A DNA stretch of 64,000 nucleotides from JBAYIE01 sp041665785 (lineage in GTDB: Bacteria > Bacteroidota > Bacteroidia > UKL13-3). Every line of letters starts with the position of its first letter. The stretch's first letter is position 1. The position numbers were made by a program, and so were the translations under genes. The notes under the pieces were generated by a model. That model ran no database searches. It was not told the origin of the DNA and was given only the letters and a program-made list of their open reading frames with translations. Shown here piece after piece: positions 43,677-52,635 of this stretch. The stretch is taken from NCBI GenBank assembly GCA_041665785.1, contig JBAYIE010000021.1:9626-73625 (forward strand). Direction: 5' to 3'.

Positions 43677-43928
43677 ATGGGAAACAGTTATATTTGGGTA
43701 GCACAAATAGCCAGAAACATGCATCTATTAATGAACCTCTTTCAGCCCAATGCATATATTGATCCCGTATGCGGATATGCGCATTTTTCGTTCTGGTCAG
43801 GAACAGCAGAATGGAATAATGCCGGACCTTATATAATTCCTATTGAGGAAGACCGTTCACCCGGACAGGCAGAAAAAAATCAGAATGATTTTGAGCCAAC
43901 TTTCGCAAATCCTTTCAAGCAGCAGTAA
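43677..43928 (+). CDS. Doubtful small hypothetical protein
   Basis: An 83-codon ORF with an ATG start and a plausible but unrecognised product (segments YIDPVCGYAHFSFWSG and NAGPYIIPIEEDRSPGQA). There is no signal peptide or clear ribosome-binding site. It lies in a 1.1 kb gene-poor stretch between mraZ and the shikimate kinase gene that also shows coding-like remnants on the other strand, so it may be a fragment of a decayed gene. Confidence 0.25.
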   Translation: MGNSYIWVAQIARNMHLLMNLFQPNAYIDPVCGYAHFSFWSGTAEWNNAGPYIIPIEEDRSPGQAEKNQNDFEPTFANPFKQQ

Positions 43929-44178
43929 CTGATAGCTGAGAGTAATTTTCTTTAATACGTTGTTACCTATTTGTATTAAAGATTGAATGAATCGTATGTC
44001 AGGATATTAATTACGATGATGTCAAGAGCTAATGCGGTATCCTGTAATACAATTTCAGGTGTGACCTGGTACTGAAGTTAAGCGTCAAGGAAGTTTCATC
44101 ATCCAGAGGTTTACCAAACCAACATAGTCTGGTTCCGCTCTATATAATACACTAGGAATTCTTTTCACCGAGAATAAA

Positions 44179-44367
44179 TTACAAATGGTTAAAGCCATAT
44201 GGGATCGGATATACTTTAAGGTGTTTTGCTTCAGAGACAAACCAGGCATCACCCTGTTGTATGATTCCTGTTTCCGGATGAAGTTTCCGCAATAAATCGG
44301 AATTGCTTCTTATTGCGTACAGCGCCGGATAAAAATTATCTATTAAAATTTGTATAGATTTAGCAGG
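44179..44367 (-). pseudogene. Coding-like 3' remnant without a start codon
   Basis: On the minus strand a 62-codon frame is open between a stop at 44368-44370 and the TAA at 44179-44181. It has no ATG, GTG or TTG near its beginning, yet the translation has protein-like composition (ALYAIRSNSDLLRKLHPETG, then GDAWFVSEAKHLKVYPIPYG). It reads like the C-terminal end of a lost gene. A further short protein-like frame (IPSVLYRAEPDYVGLVNLWM) follows in another register near 44090-44175. I do not recognise the family. Confidence 0.35.
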
Positions 44368-44418
44368 TTAAATCTATATTCCCGTTTCAATAATGCAGAT
44401 GACAGAGAGGGAAAGAGA

Positions 44419-44943
44419 ATGCCTGTGTTGAATAGTGACCGGATTTATATCATTGGATTTATGGGTTCAGGGAAAAGTACCCTGGGCAGGCGTCTGGCAA
44501 AAGTATTGGGGTATAATTTTATAGATACAGACCAGATTATTGAAGAACAGGTGGGTATGAGTATTTCAGAATTATTCCGGCAGGCAGGCGAAAAATCATT
44601 CCGCGAAATGGAGACCCGCATTCTCAGAGAAACCACTTTATCCGGCAAAGCGGTTATAGCAACAGGTGGTGGAATGCCTTGTTCTGACGAACATATCTTG
44701 CTGATCAATACGCATGGGATAAGCATCTACCTCGAAGCCAATAGTGCATTTTTAAAGCAGCGACTGTTGCAGGGTAAACGTCAAAGACCGCTTATGGCAG
44801 GGGTTACCGAGGATGAGATGGAAGGGAAAATTAAAAAGCTATTAAATGACCGGGAACCCTTTTATAAGCAGGCTCATTATACTATTCCATTGCCTGTTGA
44901 ATCGGTGGAAACACTAATAAAATCAATAGGTTTGGGGGGTTAG
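44419..44943 (+). CDS. aroK: Shikimate kinase
   Basis: Phosphorylates shikimate at the 3-hydroxyl in aromatic amino-acid synthesis. The 174-residue P-loop kinase has Walker A GFMGSGKST near residues 13-21, the shikimate-binding DTD region NFIDTDQIIEE near residue 33, the R-E-x-E motif FREMETRIL near residue 58, and GGG in ATGGGMPC near residue 80. A lid segment with RPLM follows near residue 117. The frame extends upstream to 44350, but ATG 44419 sits behind a purine-rich ribosome-binding site (GAGAGGGAAAGAG) and matches the family start. Confidence 0.92.
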   Translation: MPVLNSDRIYIIGFMGSGKSTLGRRLAKVLGYNFIDTDQIIEEQVGMSISELFRQAGEKSFREMETRILRETTLSGKAVIATGGGMPCSDEHILLINTHGISIYLEANSAFLKQRLLQGKRQRPLMAGVTEDEMEGKIKKLLNDREPFYKQAHYTIPLPVESVETLIKSIGLGG

Positions 44944-45044
44944 CGCCCGCTCAGGTAATGGTCGAATCCTTGTGAGTCCCCGTAAATGTTGACAAGGTGT
45001 GAAAATAATTCAAATGATTTTTTTTCAAAAACTTGATGGATCGC

Positions 45045-45074
45045 TTGTTTTATTCAACACCTTTCCTAAGTTTG
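45045..45074 (+). promoter_or_regulatory. Promoter of the HU-family gene
   Basis: TTG at 45045-45047, a 19-nt spacer, then TAAGTTTG at 45067-45074 make a near-ideal Bacteroidota promoter, 37 nt before ATG 45112. Confidence 0.65.
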
Positions 45075-45111
45075 TTAGAGTAATAACCAATCTATTAATA
45101 ACACAATTACT

Positions 45112-45384
45112 ATGAACAAGTCAGATTTAATCGACAAGATGGCAAACGATGCCAAGTTAACTAAAGTTCAAGCTGCTGCTTCTTTAGATTCTTTTATGGC
45201 TGCAACACAAGGTGCGCTGAAAAAAGGAGACAAAGTAATCCTCGTTGGATTTGGAACCTTCTCAGTAACTAAACGTTCAGCCCGTAAAGGACGTAACCCG
45301 CAAACCGGGAAAGAAATTAACATCCCTGCAAAAAAAGTTGTGAAATTTAAAGCAGGTGCTGGTCTTCAAGGAAAAATCAAATAA
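45112..45384 (+). CDS. HU family DNA-binding protein
   Basis: A 90-residue histone-like nucleoid protein that bends and compacts DNA as a dimer. The N-terminal helices MNKSDLIDKMANDAKLTKVQ and the conserved GFGTFSVTKRSARKGRNPQT arm region are present, followed by the PAKKVVKFKAG strand. It is the exact length of HU. It has its own strong promoter and is followed within 20 nt by an intrinsic terminator, so it is monocistronic. Confidence 0.96.
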   Translation: MNKSDLIDKMANDAKLTKVQAAASLDSFMAATQGALKKGDKVILVGFGTFSVTKRSARKGRNPQTGKEINIPAKKVVKFKAGAGLQGKIK

Positions 45385-45403
45385 GGTTTTCCCTTCAAGT
45401 GGA

Positions 45404-45436
45404 AAAACCTCTTCAGCAATGAAGAGGTTTTTTTTT
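45404..45436 (+). terminator. Intrinsic terminator of the HU-family gene
   Basis: AAAACCTCTTC-agcaat-GAAGAGGTTTT forms an 11-bp stem with a 6-nt loop followed by a T-run, 20 nt after the HU stop. Confidence 0.88.
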
Positions 45437-45511
45437 GCCCATTTCATTAGCGTAAAAAAAACTTGTTACCTTGAATGTTGTTCCCGAAATTTTCATAAAT
45501 AAATTAGCATC

Positions 45512-45886
45512 ATGAAAAGTGAATCTGTGAAATTTATAAATGTTGATCAGTACATAGAAACCTTCCCTGTCGATGTGCAGAAGCTGTTACAAGAATTGCG
45601 CAACACGATACGTCAGGCTGCGCCCAATGCCGAAGAGTGCATCAGTTATAATATGCCGGCCTATAAATTAAATGGAGTATTGGTATATTTTGCCGGCAAT
45701 AAAAAGCATATCGGTTTTTATCCTATACCGTCGGCCATCGAGCATTTCAGTAAGCAGCTGTTAAATTACACTACTTCAAAAGGAGCTATTCAATTTCAGA
45801 TCGAAGAGGGAATTCCCAAAAGGCTGGTACAGGAAATTGTAAAGTTCCGTGTAAAGGAAAATCAAGCGAAGCTTTTAAAAAAGTAA
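45512..45886 (+). CDS. DUF1801 (YdhG-like) domain protein
   Basis: A 124-residue soluble protein of the DUF1801/YdhG family. It has the conserved segments VDQYIETFPVDVQKLLQELR, AEECISYNMPAYKLNGVLVYFAGNKKHIGFYP, and a C-terminal YTTSKGAIQFQIEEGIP motif. The fold is related to iron-sulfur-free frataxin-like proteins; biochemical function is not established. It stands alone between the HU-family gene and the convergent feoB. Confidence 0.88.
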   Translation: MKSESVKFINVDQYIETFPVDVQKLLQELRNTIRQAAPNAEECISYNMPAYKLNGVLVYFAGNKKHIGFYPIPSAIEHFSKQLLNYTTSKGAIQFQIEEGIPKRLVQEIVKFRVKENQAKLLKK

Positions 45887-45935
45887 TAAATGCGAGCCTG
45901 TTTGAAGGTGAGTAAATTAGAAGATCCTTGCGGTA

Positions 45936-48044
45936 TTAACTAAATGCATTAAATATAACCCAACTGCTGATATACGCAAGTGCAGTGAGGTAAGCAAATT
46001 GAATGAAGGTCCATTTCCAGCTGCGGGTTTCTTCATGTACAACAGAAATCGTACTCATACATTGCAAAGCAAAGGCATAAAAAATCATCAGCGATAAAAC
46101 CGTGGCCATCGAAAAAACCGGATTACCGGTTGCCGGATTTATTTCGTTGCGCATCTTAACCCGAATACTTTGAAGGTCACCAATATCAGACCCAACACTG
46201 TAAATGGTGCTCATGGTTCCCACAAATACTTCCCGGGCTGCCAGTGATGTGATCAGGGCAATCCCTATTTTCCAGTCAAAACCCAACGGACGAATGACCG
46301 GTTCCATCCAATGTCCGAATTGTCCGGCATACGAATTTTGTAATTTCTCTGCATCCTTCATGGCAGCAAGTTCTTCGATCGGGTGTGTATTGGCAGGGTC
46401 GGTAGCCAGTTGCAAATATTTGGTTTCGATATGTTGCATGGTATCGTTCGGTCCAAACGACGCCAAAGCCCACAATATGACAGACACGGCAACAATAATT
46501 TTTCCTGCTCCCCATACAAAGGCTTTTCCTTTTTCGTACAACGTGATGAGCATATTGCTCAGTACCGGAAGTTTGTATCCTGGAAGCTCCATGATAAAAT
46601 AATTTTTCTCACGGGTTTTTATAAATAACTGAAAAATAAATGCACTGATCAGGACTGCAACAAATCCAATGAGGTACATAAACATCAATACAATACCATG
46701 CAGGTTGAAGGGTCCCCAACGCATGTCTTCAGGAACCAACATGCCAATCAATAAGGTGTAAACCGGTAAGCGGGCCGAGCAACTCATCAACGGAATAACC
46801 AAAATGGTAATCAGGCGTTCTTTTTTGTTTTCAATACTGCGCGATGCCATGATACTCGGAACTGCGCATGCCATACCGCTGATTAAGGGAACAATGGATT
46901 TACCGTTCATTCCGAAAGGGCGCATAATACGGTCCATGATAAATCCGACACGTGCCATATACCCTACATCTTCCAAAATTGCAATGAATGCAAAAAGTAT
47001 AATGATCTGTGGAAGAAACACCATTACACCGCTCAGTCCTGCTAAAATTCCACTTACAATCAGATCATTTAAAATACCGGCAGGCATGGTTTGCTGAATC
47101 CAGTGTGAGGAAATGTAAAAGCCGTCTTCTACCCATTGCATGGGATAACTGCTCCACGAAAAAATAGCCTGGAAAACAAAAAATAATAAGCTTAAAAATA
47201 TAACTAATCCCCAGATACGGTGCGTAAGAATTTTGTCGGCTTGCTGGGTTATAGAACGGAGTTTGGTTTGCCCTTTTTCTTTGCGTGAAATGCGTACAGC
47301 CTGATCAATGGTATGGTAACGTTTCAGTACTTCTGTTTCCTGAAATTTATGCGCATCGAACTGGTATTTGATAAAACAATCGCGGATGGCATCGGCTTTT
47401 GGAGTCAGCAATTCGCGGGCATTGATGGCAAATTGCAAGGCAGCATACCGGTTTTTCTTATCGGTAATTTCGCATACTTCATTCAGAAATGCTGGTTGAA
47501 GTGCATCCAGTGAAAAGAAGGTTTTCTTCTGATAGTTGGCCGTATCGACTAAAAATGTTTTTAACTCACTGATCCCTTTTTTCTGACGTGCATTGATAGG
47601 AATTACAGGAATACCCAATTCTGCCGAAAGCAATTCGATATTGTAAAAAATTCCGCGACGGGCGGCTACATCCATCATGTTTAAAGCCAGGATCACCGGT
47701 ATACCCAAGTCGGCAACCTGTGTCATCAACAGTAAATTTCTTTTCAGGTTGGAGGCATCGGCAATAAAAAGTACGATATCCGGAGAACCGGTTTCGGTTT
47801 TATTGCGCAGCATTTCATATGTAACCAACTCATCAGCCGACTTCGGATATAAACTATAAGTACCCGGCAGATCGATGAGCTGTGCTTTTACAAGCGGACT
47901 TAAGCGACAAGAACCTGTTTTCTTATCAACGGTGGTTCCCGGAAAATTGCTCACTTTCTGATTTAAACCGGTCAGGGCATTGAACAGCGATGTTTTTCCG
48001 CTGTTTGGATTACCTACCAATGCTACCGTTATTTCCTGTTTCAA
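45936..48044 (-). CDS. feoB: Ferrous iron transporter FeoB
   Basis: Large inner-membrane protein for Fe2+ uptake. The N-terminal GTPase domain has G1 GNPNSGKTSLFNAL (residues 11-24), G3 DLPGTYSL near residue 60 and G4 NMMD near residue 122. The membrane part, from about residue 280, has two Gate-like halves, including GFIMDRIMRPFGMNGKSIVP and the Cys-containing SGMACAVPSIMASRSIENKK. At 702 residues it is slightly shorter than E. coli FeoB (773). It begins 1 nt after feoA, so the two are cotranscribed. No feoC is seen. Confidence 0.96.
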   Translation of the reverse strand: MKQEITVALVGNPNSGKTSLFNALTGLNQKVSNFPGTTVDKKTGSCRLSPLVKAQLIDLPGTYSLYPKSADELVTYEMLRNKTETGSPDIVLFIADASNLKRNLLLMTQVADLGIPVILALNMMDVAARRGIFYNIELLSAELGIPVIPINARQKKGISELKTFLVDTANYQKKTFFSLDALQPAFLNEVCEITDKKNRYAALQFAINARELLTPKADAIRDCFIKYQFDAHKFQETEVLKRYHTIDQAVRISRKEKGQTKLRSITQQADKILTHRIWGLVIFLSLLFFVFQAIFSWSSYPMQWVEDGFYISSHWIQQTMPAGILNDLIVSGILAGLSGVMVFLPQIIILFAFIAILEDVGYMARVGFIMDRIMRPFGMNGKSIVPLISGMACAVPSIMASRSIENKKERLITILVIPLMSCSARLPVYTLLIGMLVPEDMRWGPFNLHGIVLMFMYLIGFVAVLISAFIFQLFIKTREKNYFIMELPGYKLPVLSNMLITLYEKGKAFVWGAGKIIVAVSVILWALASFGPNDTMQHIETKYLQLATDPANTHPIEELAAMKDAEKLQNSYAGQFGHWMEPVIRPLGFDWKIGIALITSLAAREVFVGTMSTIYSVGSDIGDLQSIRVKMRNEINPATGNPVFSMATVLSLMIFYAFALQCMSTISVVHEETRSWKWTFIQFAYLTALAYISSWVIFNAFS

Positions 48045-48045
48045 T

Positions 48046-48267
48046 CTATTTAAGCTTAATGTCTACCAGTGCTGCATCGTTTATGCGCAGGCACATCTTA
48101 TATTCACCTACACGAATTGCAATCGGATCGCCAAAAGGAGCAATATTTTCCAGTTCGACTTCTTCTCCGGGCAATAAACCCATTTCGAAAAGCTTCAGCA
48201 ATAAATCTTCCGATTGTATCTGACAGACTTCTGCCACCTGACCAAATTGTAATTCCGATAACTTCAT
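48046..48267 (-). CDS. feoA: Ferrous iron transport protein FeoA
   Basis: A 73-residue SH3-like cytoplasmic protein needed for FeoB function. The sequence has the typical start LSELQFGQVAEVCQI, the segment LLLKLFEMGLLPGEEVELE, and the final GDPIAIRVGEYKMCLR. It is directly upstream of feoB (1-nt gap) and divergent from the glycosyltransferase at 48330. No Fur box could be identified with confidence in the 62-bp gap. Confidence 0.93.
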   Translation of the reverse strand: MKLSELQFGQVAEVCQIQSEDLLLKLFEMGLLPGEEVELENIAPFGDPIAIRVGEYKMCLRINDAALVDIKLK

Positions 48268-48329
48268 GAAAGTGCAAATTTAAGCACCCCCAGTCAATTA
48301 TTGATGAAAATGATTTTATTTAGCAGTTC

Positions 48330-49208
48330 ATGAAAAAGCCTTTTATCAGTGGATTTACTATCGTTCGCAATGCCGTTAAATTCGATTATCCTATTGTAGA
48401 ATCCATACGCAGCATTTTACCGATGGTCGATGAATTTGTGGTAAGTGTGGGGAACAGCGAAGACAATACACTGGAATTGATTCAGGCTATTGATTCACCG
48501 AAGATTCGCATCGTACAATCGGTGTGGGACGACAGTTTGCGGGAGGGTGGACGTGTTTTGGCCGTTGAAACCGATAGGGCATATAAACATATTTCTGCAG
48601 AAGCCGATTGGTGTTTTTACCTGCAAGCCGATGAAGTGGTACATGAGCAATATCATCCTGCTATACTAAAAGCGTGCGAAACATATTTAGCGGATAAACG
48701 CATCGAAGGACTTCTGTTTGGATACAAACATTTTTACGGCAGTTATGATTATATCGGCGATTCGCGGAAATGGTACCGTACCGAGATCCGCATTGTGAGG
48801 CATGATCCGGGGATTACCAGCTTCCGCGATGCACAGGGTTTTCGCCTGCATAACCGGTTGATGCGGGTGAAGCCGATAGATGCCTTTATTTATCATTACG
48901 GTTGGGTAAAAGATCCGCGCAGTCAGCAAGCCAAACAGGAACAGTTTCACAAAATGTGGCACGATGATGACTGGATGGAGAAAAATGTAGCCAAGGCTGA
49001 TGCCTATGATTACTCGCTGGTAGATTCACTCAACCGATTTGAAGGAACGCATCCGGCTGTGATGGAAGATCGGCTCAAACGCATGCACTGGACGTTTGAA
49101 TACGACCTATCGAAAAAGAAATTCGATTTTAAGAATTGGTTGTTGTATTTAATCGAACGCCTGACGGGCAAGCGTTTGTTTGAATACAAAAACTACAAAG
49201 AAATTTAA
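48330..49208 (+). CDS. Glycosyltransferase family 2-like protein
   Basis: A 292-residue protein with the GT-A nucleotide-binding start ISGFTIVRNAVKFDYPIVES and a metal-binding-like motif QADEVV near residue 95 (in place of DxD). It has several conserved tryptophan and histidine residues (YHYGWVKDPRSQQAKQEQFH). There is no membrane helix, although the C-terminus is basic and aromatic. It probably transfers a sugar to a surface glycan. It stands alone, divergent from feoA and convergent with typA. Acceptor and donor unknown. Confidence 0.83.
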   Translation: MKKPFISGFTIVRNAVKFDYPIVESIRSILPMVDEFVVSVGNSEDNTLELIQAIDSPKIRIVQSVWDDSLREGGRVLAVETDRAYKHISAEADWCFYLQADEVVHEQYHPAILKACETYLADKRIEGLLFGYKHFYGSYDYIGDSRKWYRTEIRIVRHDPGITSFRDAQGFRLHNRLMRVKPIDAFIYHYGWVKDPRSQQAKQEQFHKMWHDDDWMEKNVAKADAYDYSLVDSLNRFEGTHPAVMEDRLKRMHWTFEYDLSKKKFDFKNWLLYLIERLTGKRLFEYKNYKEI

Positions 49209-49226
49209 ACAGATGAGCCGGAAGGC

Positions 49227-51038
49227 TTACTGTACTGCAGCTTTCGACAAACGTTTGCGGTCTGTTTCGTTCAGTAAAATTTTACGGAGGCGCAGGTTTT
49301 TCGGGGTAACTTCAACATACTCATCGCCCTGAATATATTCCATACATTCTTCCAGAGAGAAATCAACTTTTGGTGCAATACGGGTTTTATCGTCGGTGCC
49401 TGATGCACGCATATTGGTCAATTGTTTTGCACGAATTGTATTTACAACCATATCATCCGGACGAATATTTTCGCCGATGATTTGACCTTCGTAAATTTCA
49501 TCACCCGGTTCAATGAAAAAGCGTCCGCGATCCTGCAATTTATCCAAAGAATAAGCAGTAACCAGACCTTTTTCTCCGCTGATCAATACACCGGAAATGC
49601 GGTGAGAAATATTTCCTTTCCAGGGTTCGTAACCCTTGAAACGGTGCGCCATGATGGCTTCTCCGGCAGTTGCAGTCAATACATTATTTCTTAATCCGAT
49701 GATCCCACGTGCTGGAATCGAGAATGCCAGATGTTGCAAATCACCTTTGGGTTCCATCACCATCAATTCACCCTTGCGCTGGCTCACCAGTTCAATTACT
49801 TTACCTGAACTTTCTTCCGGTACATCCACGGTTAAATATTCCATTGGCTCGCATTTCTGTCCGTCAATTTCCTTGATGATTACGCGGGGCTGTCCCACCT
49901 GGAATTCATATCCTTCGCGGCGCATGGTTTCAATCAGAATGGATAAATGCAGGATGCCACGTCCGTATACCAGAATCGAATCCGGTGAGGCGGTATCTTC
50001 CAAACGCATGGCCAGATTTTTTTCCATTTCCTTTTCCAACCGTTCACGCAAGTGTCGCGAGGTTACGAATTTACCTTCCTTACCAAAGAAGGGCGAGTTG
50101 TTGATCGTAAACAACATGCTCATGGTTGGTTCGTCGATGGAGATAGGTTTTAATCCTTCCGGTTTTTCAAAATCGGCAATGGTATCACCAATTTCAAAAC
50201 CTTCAATTCCAAATACGGCGCAAATATCTCCGGCAAAAGCTTCTTCTACTTTTAAACGGCCCAAACCTTCAAACGTATACAATTCTTTTACGCGTGATTT
50301 TTGAATGGAGCCTTCGCGCTTCACCAGACTGATGGGTTGATTTACCTTGATGGAACCGCGCAGCAAACGTCCGATTGCAATCCGTCCGGTAAAAGATGAA
50401 TAATCCAGGGAAGTAATTTGCATTTGCAGGTTACCTACTTCCACATGCGGTGGAGGGATTTGCTCTAAAATATCGTCGAGCAACTGGGTGAAATCCGTTG
50501 TTGGATTTTTCCAGTCGCGTCCCATCCAACCCATTTTGGAACTTCCGTAAATGGTATGGAAATTTAATTGTTCTTCGGTTGCGTCAAGATTGAAAAACAA
50601 TTCAAATACATGATCGTGTACTTCATCGGGACGGCAATTCGGTTTATCTACCTTATTAATAACTACAATCGGTTTTTTGCCCAAAGCCAGAGCCTTATGT
50701 AAAACAAAACGCGTTTGCGGCATCGGACCTTCAAAAGCATCCACCAGCAGCAATACGCCATCGGCCATGTTGAGCACACGCTCTACTTCACCTCCAAAGT
50801 CGGCGTGACCGGGAGTATCGATGATATTGATTTTGGTATCTTTATAGCGAACGGATACGTTTTTGGCCAGAATGGTGATTCCGCGTTCGCGTTCCAGGTC
50901 ATTATTATCGAGGATTAGGTCTCCAAATTGCTGATTATCACGAAATAACTTCGTTTGGTGGAGAATTTTATCAACTAAAGTGGTCTTCCCGTGATCTACG
51001 TGAGCGATGATGGCTATGTTTCTGATTTTTTGTGGCAT
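49227..51038 (-). CDS. typA: Ribosome-associated GTPase TypA/BipA
   Basis: Translational GTPase of the EF-G class that acts on ribosome assembly and stress adaptation. The G1 motif is HVDHGKTT (residues 13-20), G3 DTPGHADFGGEVERVL follows near residue 70, and G4 NKVD near residue 125. Domains II, III and V and the TypA-specific C-terminal domain (from about residue 490) are all present. The frame extends to 51092, but ATG 51038 (MPQKIRNIAII) is the family start, giving 603 residues. A TACCTTTG box sits 20 nt upstream on the minus strand. Confidence 0.96.
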   Translation of the reverse strand: MPQKIRNIAIIAHVDHGKTTLVDKILHQTKLFRDNQQFGDLILDNNDLERERGITILAKNVSVRYKDTKINIIDTPGHADFGGEVERVLNMADGVLLLVDAFEGPMPQTRFVLHKALALGKKPIVVINKVDKPNCRPDEVHDHVFELFFNLDATEEQLNFHTIYGSSKMGWMGRDWKNPTTDFTQLLDDILEQIPPPHVEVGNLQMQITSLDYSSFTGRIAIGRLLRGSIKVNQPISLVKREGSIQKSRVKELYTFEGLGRLKVEEAFAGDICAVFGIEGFEIGDTIADFEKPEGLKPISIDEPTMSMLFTINNSPFFGKEGKFVTSRHLRERLEKEMEKNLAMRLEDTASPDSILVYGRGILHLSILIETMRREGYEFQVGQPRVIIKEIDGQKCEPMEYLTVDVPEESSGKVIELVSQRKGELMVMEPKGDLQHLAFSIPARGIIGLRNNVLTATAGEAIMAHRFKGYEPWKGNISHRISGVLISGEKGLVTAYSLDKLQDRGRFFIEPGDEIYEGQIIGENIRPDDMVVNTIRAKQLTNMRASGTDDKTRIAPKVDFSLEECMEYIQGDEYVEVTPKNLRLRKILLNETDRKRLSKAAVQ

Positions 51039-51058
51039 TATACTTGGAAAATGAGGCG

Positions 51059-51066
51059 CAAAGGTA
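51059..51066 (-). promoter_or_regulatory. -7 promoter box of typA
   Basis: On the minus strand TACCTTTG matches TAnnTTTG, 20 nt before the typA ATG. Confidence 0.5.
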
Positions 51067-51120
51067 AGACAACGAGGCCGAACAAAAAACAATTAATTGA
51101 TTATTTGGCCGTTAATTCAG

Positions 51121-51128
51121 TAACTTTG
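51121..51128 (+). promoter_or_regulatory. -7 promoter box of the HYC_CC_PP operon
   Basis: TAACTTTG matches TAnnTTTG and ends 7 nt before ATG 51136, so a nearly leaderless message is likely. A TTG at 51097-51099 is 21 nt upstream. Confidence 0.5.
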
Positions 51129-51135
51129 TATTGTA

Positions 51136-51519
51136 ATGCGTAAATTATTCTCCATAGGACTCATATTTATGCACCTCTTATCGGGTGTAGGCTTATTTGC
51201 TACGGTTCATTATTGTGGCAATACTATTACCCAATGGAGCTGGATAGAGGAAGAAACCGATAATTGCTCTTGCGACAGGGTGAAACGTGAGGACTGTTGC
51301 AGCGATGTGAGGATTCAATCGCAGGTAATTTCGGAATCTACTGCAGCGCAAAGTCTTAAAGTTGAACGCAATCCGGTTAAACAGCTCTTTCAGGTTTTTG
51401 CACAGCCGGTTTATGCATTGGCAGCAGGTTCCACTATACACAAACAGACGATATCTTTAACAGACGATCATCGAGCGGGGCAATTAAATATATTGCGCCA
51501 TGTGGTTCTACGGATTTAA
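51136..51519 (+). CDS. HYC_CC_PP family protein
   Basis: A 127-residue exported protein with an N-terminal signal or anchor (LFSIGLIFMHLLSGVGLFA). The HYC motif is at residues 25-27, a CSC at 44-46 and a CC pair at 54-55, the pattern that names the Bacteroidota HYC_CC_PP family. The usual late Pro pair is not evident here. The cysteine and histidine arrangement suggests metal handling. It is the first gene of a four-gene operon with a T9SS protein, an HMA protein and a TonB-dependent receptor. I infer a copper role from the HMA partner; the sequence does not prove it. Confidence 0.78.
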   Translation: MRKLFSIGLIFMHLLSGVGLFATVHYCGNTITQWSWIEEETDNCSCDRVKREDCCSDVRIQSQVISESTAAQSLKVERNPVKQLFQVFAQPVYALAAGSTIHKQTISLTDDHRAGQLNILRHVVLRI

Positions 51520-51565
51520 CTGCAATGCCTCTGAAAGACATATGCATAAGTTAAATCCATTTTAC

Positions 51566-52261
51566 ATGAACAAAAAAATCATTCTCTTCTTTCTGTTGCT
51601 GATTCCGGCAATGCTGGTACGGGCGCAATTGACGTTCCCGAAAGGAACGGTATTGCATCTGAATACCAATAAAGCATTTCTGTATCCTGAAACCGGCATT
51701 TATTTTAATACCGGTATCAACAAGGTTACAGATTACCGCTGGTATAAAATGCCTGAAGACTCGCTGGATGCGCGTTGGGATTTTCAGGCATGCATGAATG
51801 GAGATTGCAAAATCGGGTTACCGGCAGAAGGAGATTTTATAACCGACTTCGGGCTCAACGATACAACCGGTTTTATCATGTTTCATGTAAATACGGGAGG
51901 ATTTAGCGGAAAATCGAAATTGAGTTACCGCGTGGCCCATAAATCTGATACTGCAGATCAAGCTGTAATGGAATACAATATAACGTATACCAATACTACA
52001 GGAATCTCTGATCAACACGCAACATCATTTTTCAATGTTTATCCGAATCCCGCAATCGAAAAACTGTACATTGTTTTATCAGAGCAAGTAACCGGAACCT
52101 ATAGCCTGTTTAGCTCAGACGGCAGGTTAATTACCAGTGCAACCTTATCGGAGGCACCGGTTCATATACTGGTTACTTCATCATTAGAAGCAGGAATTTA
52201 TTTCCTGCAGATTCAGTCTGATCATTTTGTAGAAAACAAGCGAATCATAATCGCTCATTAA
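51566..52261 (+). CDS. T9SS type A sorting domain-containing protein
   Basis: A 231-residue exported protein with a signal peptide (KKIILFFLLLIPAMLVRAQ) and an N-terminal beta-sandwich with a C-x4-C pair (ACMNGDCKI) near residues 72-78. The C-terminal type A sorting domain starts at FFNVYPNPAIEKLYI near residue 155 and ends in ENKRIIIAH. It should be secreted by the type IX system. The frame opens at 51500, but ATG 51566 precedes the signal peptide. It lies 46 nt after the HYC_CC_PP gene and 11 nt before the HMA gene. Function unknown. Confidence 0.8.
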   Translation: MNKKIILFFLLLIPAMLVRAQLTFPKGTVLHLNTNKAFLYPETGIYFNTGINKVTDYRWYKMPEDSLDARWDFQACMNGDCKIGLPAEGDFITDFGLNDTTGFIMFHVNTGGFSGKSKLSYRVAHKSDTADQAVMEYNITYTNTTGISDQHATSFFNVYPNPAIEKLYIVLSEQVTGTYSLFSSDGRLITSATLSEAPVHILVTSSLEAGIYFLQIQSDHFVENKRIIIAH

Positions 52262-52272
52262 AATATTCAATC

Positions 52273-52620
52273 ATGAAAAAATTCTTATTTATAGCCTTTG
52301 TTTCAACCATTCTTATGGCCTTTGCCTTTCCGGTACCTCCTGTAAAAACAACGTTTAAAGTTTCAGGAAACTGTGGAATGTGTAAAGAACGCATCGAAGT
52401 GGCGCTGGATCAGAAAGGGGTGAAAAGTGCCGAATGGAATATCGATTCCAAGGTGCTGGAAGTAATTTATGTTCCGGAAAAAGTAACCATCGAACAGATC
52501 CACCATTATGTGGCTTCGGTAGGTCACGATACCGACAAGGAACTGGCACCGGATTCGATATACAAGCAACTTCCCGATTGTTGCCAGTATCGCGAACATC
52601 CGAATACGCACCACGACTAA
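52273..52620 (+). CDS. Exported heavy-metal-associated (HMA) domain protein
   Basis: A 115-residue protein with a signal peptide (FLFIAFVSTILMAFAFP) followed by one HMA domain (FKVSGNCGMCKERIEVAL). The metal-binding cysteines are C34 and C37 in the variant motif GNCGMC rather than the usual GMTCxxC. The tail is rich in Cys and His (DCCQYREHPNTHHD). Such proteins bind soft metals, most often copper. It sits 11 nt after the T9SS gene and 15 nt before the TonB receptor, supporting a periplasmic metal-relay role. Confidence 0.87.
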   Translation: MKKFLFIAFVSTILMAFAFPVPPVKTTFKVSGNCGMCKERIEVALDQKGVKSAEWNIDSKVLEVIYVPEKVTIEQIHHYVASVGHDTDKELAPDSIYKQLPDCCQYREHPNTHHD

Positions 52621-52635
52621 TTTTCAGATCATCTT

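Larger units (their letters stand above)
43395..44418. other. Gene-poor stretch between mraZ and the shikimate kinase gene
   Basis: About 1 kb with no confident gene. It holds one doubtful ORF (43677-43928), a 23-codon ORF at about 43500-43570, and minus-strand protein-like remnants at about 44090-44367. It looks like decayed coding sequence rather than a regulatory region. Confidence 0.4.

Noticed and set aside
44060..44090. CTGAAGTTAAGCG as a fourth copy of the dispersed hairpin element
   Set aside because: Only about 12 nt match one arm; the conserved core and the other arm are missing.
44941..44985. Sequence resembling a tRNA T-arm (GGTCGAATCC) after the shikimate kinase gene
   Set aside because: No acceptor, D or anticodon arms can be folded around it.
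48268..48329. Fur box between feoA and the glycosyltransferase gene
   Set aside because: No stretch matched the 19-bp Fur consensus well enough to report.
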